A stretch of 64,000 bases of DNA. Origin: Craterostigma plantagineum. Lineage: Eukaryota > Streptophyta > Magnoliopsida > Lamiales > Linderniaceae. The notes beneath the pieces were generated by a model. It was not told where the DNA came from. It saw only the letters and a program-made list of their open reading frames with translations, and ran no database searches. Shown here piece after piece: positions 11,818 to 21,110 of this stretch. The stretch is from contig JAPQWV010000361.1 in assembly GCA_027422505.1 (NCBI GenBank), positions 434,001 to 498,000 of the forward strand. The letters run 5' to 3'. The position numbers and the translations under genes were made by a program. Every line of letters starts with the position of its first letter. Within the stretch, counting starts at the first letter, position 1.

Positions 11818-12394
11818 ATGATATATCATCAAATTTACTTTCAAATCGAATTGTGGGGTAAACTTATTATGAGATAATCATTTCTATAATCTTAGACAAT
11901 TTTTCTCGGCGGAACTCAAAATTTGATCGAAACTTAAATATACAAACATCTAAAATCTTTTCTCGGCGAAACTGAGTATCGCCTGAAACTCGTTCAAATT
12001 CAATCAAAAGTGAATATTCAAGTATTTACAATCTTCTCTCGGTGAAACTAAGTATCGCCCGAAACTCCTTTCCATTCGATCGAAACCAATATATTCAAAT
12101 ACTTTAAAATATTTTCTCAGCGAAACTGACTATCGCCCGAAACTCGTTTCGATCGAAACTGAAAAGTTCTCTTAAATCCTTTTATAATTTTACTCGGCGA
12201 AAATGAGACTCGCCCGAAACCAGTTTTGATCGAAACTCAACCTATATATATAGTGTTTTGCCCGAAACTCAGTCTTTCCTCATCGTTTTTCCCAAATCCA
12301 CTTTCAAAATCACTCTGCAATCGCACGCCAATCTCATAACCGTCCCACACAACTCTGTTTTTTCACGATTTCTGCAGCTCCAAACTCACTTTTG
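11818..12394 (+). promoter_or_regulatory. Putative internal promoter of the copia accessory ORF
   Basis: About 350 bp dense in TCGCCCGAAAC and TCGGCGAAAC motifs lead to a clear TATA box (TATATATATA, 12243-12252). A C/T-rich leader follows (12270-12390), then a good 5' splice site (TTTG|GTAAGG, cut after 12394). The order is that of a plant core promoter followed by a leader exon. It could alternatively be an LTR U3/R region, but no PBS follows and no second copy is seen in the window. Promoter function is inference. Confidence 0.45.
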
Positions 12395-13164
12395 GTAAGG
12401 AAAAAAATATAATCTGCAGCTTTTAAATGATATTGTTCTCGTTTTTGCAAGTTTCGCAGATTAGGTTTTGAGTGAGTTCGCGAATCGATCTTCAATTGCG
12501 TTTCAATTTGGTTTAAATTCGCCCGAAACAAAACCCAAGATTCAATTTCACATTACAATCGGCCGATACTGTCATTTTTAATTATCCTGTGATTTTAAAT
12601 CGAGAAATTCACTACTTTCGGCCGAAACTGGCTATTACAATTTTATCATGATTTCAATTGTCCGACTAGGACTTTCGGCCGAAATTATCTTTAATCATAC
12701 CATGTTTTTAAATCACTCTATTCTGTAGTTTCGATCGAAACCGAATTATACTAAACTATAATTTGAATCGATCGATTGAACTTCACTTTCGCCCGAAACT
12801 GGATCTTCTAATTTTTCTATGATTTAAATCGATAGACTTAGGACATTTTCAAAATTTCCGCAGTTTCGACCGAAACCAAAGTATGAAAGAACTATGATTT
12901 GAATCGATTGAACTTTCCTTACCCAACACTTACATCAAAATGCTCTTTAAATTCTAATCGCCCGACTGAAGAGCTCATCAATTGATTGATTAAATTTTAC
13001 AACGCACTTTCGTATCGATCGATTCCAATCATAAAATTTGAACTTAGGAATTTTTTTCCTAAGTCCTGAAACATTCCAACTTGTGACCTCGAGTCGTATT
13101 TTACATTATAAGTCCAAACGTTGTAATGATTGGTCCCTACTAATCCTTTGCTCTTATTTTACAG
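12395..13164 (+). other. Putative 770-nt leader intron upstream of copia accessory ORF
   Basis: The 5' site is GTAAGG at 12395 and the 3' site is a T-rich tract ending TTATTTTACAG at 13164. An ATG in the context ACTAAAATGG follows at 13175. The interior is AT-rich with many TCGNNCGA motifs and no open frame. Splicing is predicted from sequence only. Confidence 0.45.
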
Positions 13165-13174
13165 ACATACTAAA

Positions 13175-15345
13175 ATGGTGCGACCGATTGAGGAGATTTT
13201 TGCTTCAAAGGATTGGGCACAGAGATCACCACAACTTCCAACTTGACTTTGACAACACCTCGTGCCCAGATCCTATTACTATCAAAATTCTAGCAAACCA
13301 CCCTCTGAAAACAGCCCTAAATATCATCGAGGTTGTCCCAGAAGTCTATGTCCAACAATTTTGGTCCACCCTTCAGACCCAACAAATAACCCAAAAACAA
13401 CCCGTCTTTCAGCTAAAATCGACAACACCATAGTTGTTTTTACCCCAACCATTCTTTGATCCATACTAAACCTGCCATACTCATTACTATATGATCCCCA
13501 TCCCTCTAACGATGATCTGATCAGGGACTTCCTATTCATGGGCCACAAACCAAACGCCTAAAACTCCATTCACCTCCCTAACTTCACGGCCAAAGACATC
13601 CCTGGACCTTGGAGGATCCTATTTCTGATCGTCAACAAATGCCTCTCGCCGAAGCACGCAGGGTCTGACAAATGCAACCGCAACATCATGCTAATCTTCC
13701 ATGGGGTCGTCTTCAACAAGAATTATGATGTCGCCCAACTGATCTGACAGACATCCTTGATCAACTACGAAGGCGAGGTCTCGGATCCACGAAGCCAGTT
13801 CTTCCTTACCTACGGTGGCTCCCTGTCATCGTCCAACACTTCGTGGATCTTCATCCCGAAATAGAGCGCCGACCCAGGACCGAAGGCTATCAAGCTCCAA
13901 TGCTCACCAAAATTCAATCAACAAAAACAAGATTGATCAGGAGGCCATGATCATAAATGACCATCTACTTCAACTCCTCGATCCAACTGAGCCGGAGCTC
14001 CTCAAATACCTAAGAGCCAACAACCTCGATGATGTTCCCATGGTTCAACACATCCCAGTTGAACCTAACCCAGGGACAAGCCAACCCTCACAACCAAATT
14101 TAGGTCTAGGAAGCACTTCATCCCCAAAGCCAAAACAAAAGAGAAAATCCAAAGGGGATGATAGAAGCAGTCAACAGGAACGGCGTACAAAACAGAAACA
14201 CGATCGTACTCCTCAGTCCACTAATCCACAAATAAGCCGGACCGAGCCAATAGGTGCAGGGGATGACTGTGTCTTCCCCCGAGTAGAAGTCGCGACATAG
14301 GGTCCAGTCGCACAAACTACCCTCCCTAGCCACTCAATTATCTCCCAACAGATGATTGTTTCACATACACACGAGGTGCCACGTCATCCATCACCACCTC
14401 GCTTGGAGGAGGTAGATGTATTAAGCAGTCATCAGCCTCAGACTGCACCTTCCTTGGTCACGACTAGTCTAGTGCCCTCACCATCCATAATTTTCCCATT
14501 TTCTAGGACACTTACTCTAGTTTCTGCACCTCTAGATCTTAGTGATCTAGACAGAACGCTCCATAATGTCTCTGTACTAGAGTCTAGTACGGGACAAAGT
14601 GGAAGACCCAGCGTAATCAACCTCACAGCAGCTACGGACTTGGGCCATCGATTGAGCCTGTCTCAGCATCGATGTCAATGGTAAGCCTGAGTGGCCCAGG
14701 TTCTTCAAGTCCTGTGCAAACAGGCGGCACATCAGTACCTTCTACTGATGTTGTGACGACGAAACGTCTTCGTGACTCCGTCAGGTTATTTTCCCCGTTC
14801 GTGACGGAGGCCAGGCTGAATGATTGACTCGCTGAGTTCGCAAAAGATCTTGAGGACACCATCATGACCCAAGTGTACAGTGCCATTGGTACATCCTCTC
14901 GAGACAAAGGCAAAGCCCCCGTCACCACAGAAATACCTTTCAAGCCAATCCATCTCCAGACTCTGATGGCGGCCCGTGGAACGTTCCAATCACGGAACTA
15001 ATCGAAGTTCTGCTGGCCAGACTCCGCACTGCACCAAAGCTGACTGATTATGAAGCAGAGGTCCTCAGACGTCTCGAGTTTCCTTTCAACCCAGGCAAGG
15101 CCCAGACATCGCGACAACCACGTGACGACCCGGACGATGAGGGTCGTCCCGAGGGGGAGAAGACACGAGACATAGGGCCTCAGCCTCAACAGTCGCAGCC
15201 TAGAGCCACCCAAACACCTACCAGAACAAAATCACCTACTCCCACACAAACAAAAAAATCTACCCGAACTACCACCAAAACAACCCAACAGCCCTCCTCA
15301 CCAGCTATGAGCCTCTCACCTCCCCTTCCCACAAGCCAAAATAGC
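13175..15345 (+). pseudogene. Envelope-position accessory ORF of the copia element (degenerate)
   Basis: Translation from the ATG at 13175 and its frameshifted continuation gives a segment with ILANHPLKTAL and VYVQQFWSTL. That resembles the N-terminal part of the extra ORF found after pol in many asterid copia elements (from memory of the family). A Pro/Ser/Thr- and charge-rich region follows (13900-15340) with open stretches at 13815-14300 and 14352-14684. Many stops and shifts occur. The function of this protein family is not known. The sequence ends abruptly at the inverted Tekay LTR fragment. Confidence 0.55.
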
Positions 15346-16060
15346 CCTTCATATATTTAAATTCCTAATCACGTAGGTAAATGAAAGCTTATTAATCATA
15401 TACTAATTATAAAAAAAGCAACATAGTGTAAACAAGTCCCTGCCTTTCTCACTTCAGCTTCTTTGAATGGCTTGAGGGTTTTGAACGTGCTAAAGCTTCT
15501 TAAGTTATCACAGACCCACGTAATAATACTGAAAACAAATCTGACGTTAAGTATAAAAAATATATTATACCTCACTTCCAAGTTCGATGAAGCCCCTACG
15601 AGTTTACAATGTCTTTTTCTTTCTTCTTTGGTTTTGTTTGTCTAATATTCTTCCTTCTTTTCTTTCCTTCCTCTTCTTAGTAAAGGTATTATGGATATGT
15701 ATTATGATTTTCGAACTTGGTATTGAAGTGACAAGGTGCTGATAAGAATTTCGTTTAGACTTAAGCAACGTTCCTATTAAAGCTTATCTTCAAACCTTGG
15801 GCCAATCTTTGAAAATTAACTCGGCCCATCTTAAATCTTTCTATCATTAAGTTCATATTTTAACATTTTATTAATCATAGCCCAACATTATCAATCCATA
15901 TATTAATTTCAGATATTTCTAGGTTAAATTTCGAAATATTTTCGGAATGATTAAACTTTATCTTTTTATTTCGTAATTTAATTTCTTATGAAACTTCCTA
16001 ATTCACAAAATTACATATTGAACAACGTCAAAATCCCGTATCCAAGTTACGGGTATTACA
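15346..16060 (-). repeat. Inverted Tekay LTR fragment
   Basis: The reverse complement starts with TGTAATACCCGTAAC at 16060 and follows the LTR at 3381-4107 with scattered substitutions and short indels. It is truncated on its inner side at 15346. The sequence beyond 16060 has no polypurine tract, so this is a 5' LTR or solo LTR remnant, not the partner of the element at 1-3380. Confidence 0.85.
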
Positions 16061-16963
16061 CTAGCCGGTTACAAATTTGGCCCGATAAGACACAATGAAA
16101 TTTCTTATTGGGCATACGCCACTTAGAAGGAGACTTGACCACATAAGCTTCGTGGAGTTTCATTTTAAAATCAATTGGTGATAAGAGGAGTAACTCGTCA
16201 ACTAATAAGCTAATCTACCCTCCTCGATAATCGATGTGGGGTACATTAGAATTTCTCATTGTTAACTGCTACTCGCACATCCGTTCCTATATCCAGTTAA
16301 CTTTTCTTTAAGAAGATATATGGTCAAAACATACGCACCTGCTTTATTCCCCAAAACAATATAGTCGGGAATGGCATACATATATTTGGCATATTGCTCG
16401 GTAGATAGATGAGAGTTTGTGCAGGTTATACGTACAATGTACAAAGTACAAACTCGTTGTTATCGTTTAATGCAATTGTATATTTTCCCAAAAGGAAAAA
16501 CAATTAAGCATGCAAAAATTTAATAGATCGTAGAGTTTGCCTACCCCACTACTTCCATAACCTTCACTTAGAATAAAGTTAGGAAGACTTGGGAACGTCT
16601 CAACTCAGTAACCTAAACGACAGCTCAGTTAAATTACAACCAACTACAAGCTCTTGTCATAAACCCTTAACTTTGAATTGCTCCCCACTACTCGGGAAAA
16701 TAGACTAAATTACTCTATATTTACTCCCTATAATGAGTTTTCCAAATTTGTGTGAATGGACCATCTCCGAATAAACTAACTTCGACCTTTGTATTTGTAT
16801 GCACAAATGCAGGCTTGTCTTAATCTCCAAAACCCACTTTTGAGACTCCATTAAGTTGTGTGTCTCATATCTCTAAGATTCGCCCAAGATACAGTTTGAT
16901 GTTATATTATCCAACCGAGTGTCAAGTGCCATTACATGGTGTGAATTTTGTTATTGTGCCTAT
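16061..16963. other. Intergenic; contains an old dispersed repeat (16110-16265)
   Basis: No gene is visible. The segment around 16110-16265 (with AAGCTTCGTGGAG and a GATGTGG...TACA block) is a diverged relative of 26925-27065. The rest is AT-rich unique-looking DNA. Confidence 0.5.
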
Positions 16964-18366
16964 TGATAAACGCATTTCAATGCGTTTATCATAGTATTTA
17001 TCCGGGGTATAATAGAGCTTTAGCAATTAAATTATGCATTTATTCGATATATTTACACTTGTGTTATTGTTGAAGGAGCTTAGGACGAGTTTCGGGCGAA
17101 AAGGAGCGAAAACGAGGCAAAACGGCGCGAAAAGGGCAACACTGCCCTCGGTCACGGCCAGACGCATTACGCGTCACGGCCGTGACGAGGGACAGCGCGC
17201 GGAGGAGAGGGACGCTGATGATGGTCACGGCCGTGACGCTTAATGCGTCTGGCTGTGACGCTAGGCAGAGAACCCCACCGATGATGGTCACGACCGTGAC
17301 CGATGATGCACTTGGCCGTGACCTTGGGTAGAAAAGGCAAGACGCGGGCGATGTTGGTCACGGCCGTGACGGCCCATGTCCCAGGCCGTGATCGACACGG
17401 GAATCAGTATAAAAAGCCCAAATTCGACCCCGAAAAAGACACAACTTACCAGAGATCAAATCCAAACCATCTAGGGACGAATTTAGGGCGAAAAGAACAC
17501 GGAATTACATCCCGGAGCGCAAGAGACGAAGCAACGACGCAATCACGCCCAATTGATCAGAGAACGAAGATTTATCAAGCAAGCATCAATAATTCGCCAG
17601 TATTCAAGATCATGAGTTCTTCTTCTTTGTTCTCTACAATCCTCGTTGTTATCTCGTCTATTATGCGTAGCTAACTCCCGTTTGTGTTTGGGATTAGATG
17701 AACTCTAGGATTAGTCGTACTTAAGACGTGTATTATCGTGACTTTGTGTTTTGACTATTTATCGTTCTATGAATATGTTTCGTCGCTTTAAATATGTCTA
17801 TGTGTTAAAGTGATCGTGTGGAAAAACGTTTAGGGCGACAGCTAAACAACGTTTAGGCGTTCATAGAAGATAGGATTCGAGTATAGGGCGAAAGCAAATA
17901 CTCGATCCTCGCCGTTAGTAATTATTGAATTTTAGATCCCCGCGAGCGTTTAGGGCGACAGCAAATTCGCGAGCGGGTAGGAAATTACTGCGATTTAGTC
18001 AAGATCACGTAGGAACGATTTCTTTGTCTTAGTCGATAACACCTAGCGGGATTCGAATCCCGAGCACATCTTTATTATCTGAAGCTTCGTATCAGTTTTA
18101 AGGGTGTTATTTGAATCTTTAGTTGATTTAGGAGCGATCTGTTAGGTTAAGTCGTCAAACAATTTGCGTATTTTATTTAGGCTAAATATCGAGTCGATAG
18201 GTCATTACTAGTACTTGATTTATTCCTTGTGTTCGATGCTCGTTTACTCACGTTGCTGCACTACAAACGATAGGTTCACTGCCTATCGCACGTTGGTGAT
18301 AGTAATTAGGTAATCGTTTTAATTATTACTTGTCGCACTTTTCATTCACACACCACGTGTCGATCA
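16964..18366 (+). repeat. Athila 5' LTR
   Basis: It begins TGATAAACGC and ends GATCA, five bases before the PBS. The first bases form a near-perfect hairpin (GATAAACGCATT / AATGCGTTTATC, 16965-16990). It contains four copies (one with a mismatch) of the palindrome GTCACGGCCGTGAC at about 17172, 17223, 17287 and 17357, followed by a TATA box (TATAAAAAG, 17408-17416). Only one LTR is present in the window. Confidence 0.75.
17150..17395. promoter_or_regulatory. Palindrome array GTCACGGCCGTGAC upstream of the LTR TATA box
   Basis: Four 14-bp palindromes lie 51-70 bp apart, each associated with a nearby half site (GGTCACGGCC or GGCCGTGAC). The TATA box lies just downstream at 17408. This position in U3 suggests transcription-factor sites or a structured GC-rich promoter element (inference). 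Confidence 0.6.
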
Positions 18367-18372
18367 TGTTTT

Positions 18373-18390
18373 TGGCACCGTTGCCGGGGA
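18373..18390 (+). promoter_or_regulatory. Primer binding site, tRNA-Asp type
   Basis: TGGCACCGTTGCCGGGGA matches the Athila/Tat consensus TGGCGCCGTTGCCGGGGA with one mismatch. It is the site at which minus-strand DNA synthesis is primed. Confidence 0.85.
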
Positions 18391-18589
18391 ATAAATTGAT
18401 ATTAGGAACACCGTAGTTCGGTACTTTAGCCACTGTGATTTCGATGTTTCCTTTGCTTTTACTGTTTGCGTTATTTGTGTTATTTGCATTAGTTGTTTTC
18501 CTGCGTCGTTATTGATTTCGTATTTTTATTCGTCGTATTTGTTTACTTTTCCGCTAATCTTTATTTCTCACTCATTGAAGGTACGATTC

Positions 18590-19784
18590 AGCGGTGAATG
18601 ACCTGAAGTCATCCATCGGGCCCCATCGTTGAAGCCGACCCGGATTTCGAACGAAAGTTGCGAAGGAAGCTTAAGTACGATACCGAAGGAGCATCCACTA
18701 GCTCTCAGGACCACTTAGTTAGCTATTCAGAGGATAGTTCGCAGGAATCCATCCAAAACTCACGTGTAGAGGCAGCCGTAGATAGTCCCTACACAGAAGT
18801 AGACATGGCGGACCACCGAGTGCCCGTCCATAACATTCCCAAGGAGGAACTATCACTTCAGGACCTCCTCAAGATGCCGCGCTAGGCGGTACGGAATCGG
18901 CAATAGTCATCCCGCCGATCGAAAACAAAAACTTTGTACTGAAGCACTCTTGGCTCGATGATCTTTCAGACGGCCCAGTTTGAGGGCAACCCAGATGACG
19001 ACCCTTACTCCTATCTGAAGGCGTTTCTAACGGTGACCGACACTATCAAGATCAATGGTGTCCCAGGCGATGCAATCAAATTGATGATGTTTCCGTTCTC
19101 GCTCAAGTTCAGAGCGAGAGACTGGTTGGATATGTTGCCGCCCAGATCGGTCACTACCTGGGAGGACATGCGAGCTGCCTTCATCAACCACTACTTCCCA
19201 CTCACAAAGGTATTAAGATTGAAGACGGAGATTTCTCTGTTCCACCAGAAGGACTCTGAGAACTTGTATGAGGTGTGGGAGCGTTACAAGGCGCTACTGA
19301 AGAGGTGCCCACAGCACGGGATGTCGAAGGCAGCCCAGATCAACCGATTCCACGAGGGTCTCAATGATCAGACGGTCCATATGTTAGACGGAGCCGCAGG
19401 AGGAGGGCTCGTGAAGCTCAACGCCACCGACGCGTGGAATTTGATGACTACTCGAGGAACAGTTTCATGAGGGGCAATACCAGGATGAAGACGACAGGCG
19501 TCTTTGGAGTAAGCGAGGAGACGGCCACTAACGCTAAGATCGAGGCGCTCCAGCAACAACTCGCCTCGACGAACTCTCAGCTGCAGACGGTGATTGGTGC
19601 ATTGCTTCCCAAGTCCGGGCAGACTCAGCCCGTGAATGCCGTAACGACCACCGCACCGACGCAGCATACGCCTTACGTGCCCTTGTGCGGAATTTGCGGC
19701 GCAGCCCACGAGACCTCAGATTGCCAACTTGGGCAGCCGCTGGAACACGTAGACTATATGGGAAATTACCAAGGTGGCCAGTGA
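18590..19784 (+). pseudogene. Athila Gag (frameshifted)
   Basis: The retrotransposon Gag domain is clear at 18958-19440 (FEGNPDDDPYSYLKAFL, FPFSLKFRARDWLDMLP, LKTEISLFHQKDSENLYEVWERYKALLKRCPQHG). Upstream coding pieces 18658-18885 and 18885-18955 (IPPIENKNFVLK) are in different frames. A further frame change near 19440 leads to a Gln-rich region and a zinc-knuckle-like CGICGAAHETSDC (about 19685-19725). At least three frameshifts and a TGA at 19782-19784 separate the pieces. Confidence 0.8.
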
Positions 19785-21083
19785 AGTTTCCAGCCCCGGG
19801 CACATCCAAACCTGGCGTACGGGAATCAGAACCATCAGAGCGAAGGACCACCAGGATTTCAGCCCAGACCTTCCGGATTCCAGAACGGGCCACCACGACA
19901 GTACCAGAACGCGCCCGCGGGAGGATCCGACGATATGAGGGAGATGAAGGACATGATGAAGACACTCCTCATGAATTTCAGTAGCACCACCGCAGCCCAC
20001 GAGAGCCGTATGACGAAAATGAAAGAGTACATGGAGGCGAACGACTTGCGTGCTCAGAACACAGACGCCTCGCTCAAAAAGCTGGAGCAGCAGATGGGCC
20101 AGATGGCGAAGCAGTTGGCTGGGCGTACCCAGGGATCGCTCCCAAGCTACACCGAGCCGAATCCTAAGGAGTACTACAAGGCGGTGACGCTAAGAAATGG
20201 ACGAGAATTGCAAGAAGTGCCCGCCAAAAAGAAGGCCAAGGAGAATGCCAACTTTGAGAGCCACGACGAGCCCGAAGTTGAGGAGATCAGGGGAGACGAT
20301 GTCGAGAAGGCCGACGCTGAGAAGGAAAAGGTCGAGCCTGAGAAGGAAAAGGTGACGGAGATCCAGCGGCCACCAGTGAAGCCATACCAGCCGAAGATCC
20401 CATACCCGGCTCGACTGAAGAAGGACAAGAACGAGGCTCAGTTTGATAAATTTATGGGTATGTGTAAAGAGTTGCATATTAACTTACCTTTTGTTGAAGC
20501 TATTACGCAGAAGGATCTGCTGACGAACAGAAGGAAGCTCGAACACGTCTCCACCGTTTGCCTAAGACGAGAATGCTCGGCGATTCTCCAAAGCAAGATC
20601 CCTAAGAAGCTCAAGGATCCAGGGAGTTTTACTATTCCCTGTTTTATAGGAGATTTAGTGATTGAGCGTGCGTTAGCAGACCTAGGCGCTAGTATTAACC
20701 TTATGCCGTATTCTATGTTCAAGCGTTTAGGATTGGGTGAGCCACGACCCACTAAAATGAGCCTCCAACTAGCTGATAGATCGTTGAAGTATCCTCGAGG
20801 TGTTATCGAGGATGTCCTAGTCAAAGTCGATAAGTTTGTGATTCCCGCAGATTTCGTTATCTTAGATATGGAGGAAGATGAGAATATTCCCTTGATTTTA
20901 GGTAGACCGTTCCTAGCGACTGGGGAGACCATGATAGACGTTAGGAATGGGACTTTGACCCTGACAGTAGACGGCGAGAAAGTTACCTTTAATATGGCCG
21001 ACTCGATGAAAAAGAGCGGCGAGCAGGATGATAAATGTTACTTTTTGGACGTATTTGACCACGACTTTCTCTTTTCCGTGTAA
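19785..21083 (+). CDS. Athila Gag C-terminus and aspartic protease (start lost)
   Basis: The frame continues that of 19434-19784 through the TGA and remains open to a TAA at 21081-21083. It holds a coiled-coil/charged region (LKKLEQQMGQMAKQLAG; Lys/Glu-rich 20220-20370), the Athila-typical block KELHINLPFVEAI, and the protease. The catalytic motif is LADLGASINLMPYSMFKRLG (Asp-Leu-Gly in place of Asp-Thr/Ser-Gly, so the usual hydroxyl residue is Leu) and the second motif is IPLILGRPFLAT. The first ATG in this stretch is at 19935. The next pol frame is the same frame, 27 bases further on. Confidence 0.75.
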   Translation, partial: SFQPRAHPNLAYGNQNHQSEGPPGFQPRPSGFQNGPPRQYQNAPAGGSDDMREMKDMMKTLLMNFSSTTAAHESRMTKMKEYMEANDLRAQNTDASLKKLEQQMGQMAKQLAGRTQGSLPSYTEPNPKEYYKAVTLRNGRELQEVPAKKKAKENANFESHDEPEVEEIRGDDVEKADAEKEKVEPEKEKVTEIQRPPVKPYQPKIPYPARLKKDKNEAQFDKFMGMCKELHINLPFVEAITQKDLLTNRRKLEHVSTVCLRRECSAILQSKIPKKLKDPGSFTIPCFIGDLVIERALADLGASINLMPYSMFKRLGLGEPRPTKMSLQLADRSLKYPRGVIEDVLVKVDKFVIPADFVILDMEEDENIPLILGRPFLATGETMIDVRNGTLTLTVDGEKVTFNMADSMKKSGEQDDKCYFLDVFDHDFLFSV

Positions 21084-21110
21084 GGTCTGTCACAGGTCGA
21101 CGATCACAAC

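Larger units (their letters stand above)
5700..15345 (+). mobile_element. Ty1/copia element, SIRE/Tork-like, 5'-truncated, with downstream accessory ORF
   Basis: The order Gag zinc knuckle, protease, integrase, reverse transcriptase, RNase H is that of Ty1/copia. After pol come four tandem polypurine-like units, a 1.3-kb non-coding stretch with a TATA box, and a second degenerate coding region in the position of the envelope-like ORF of Sirevirus-type elements. No 5' LTR is found before gag, and the 3' end stops at an inverted Tekay LTR fragment. The coding region has many stops and shifts. Confidence 0.75.

Noticed and set aside
11818..13164. Copia 3' LTR
   Set aside because: No second copy exists upstream of gag, no PBS follows at 13165, and the accessory coding region starts right after an acceptor-like site. 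An LTR remains possible only if the partner and PBS were lost.
6976..15213. Numerous minus-strand open frames over the copia and Athila coding regions
   Set aside because: They are shadows of the plus-strand pol and accessory frames without recognisable domains.
18040..18070. tRNA-like B box (GGGATTCGAATCCCG) in the Athila LTR
   Set aside because: It is a perfect palindrome within the LTR with no A box or cloverleaf around it.
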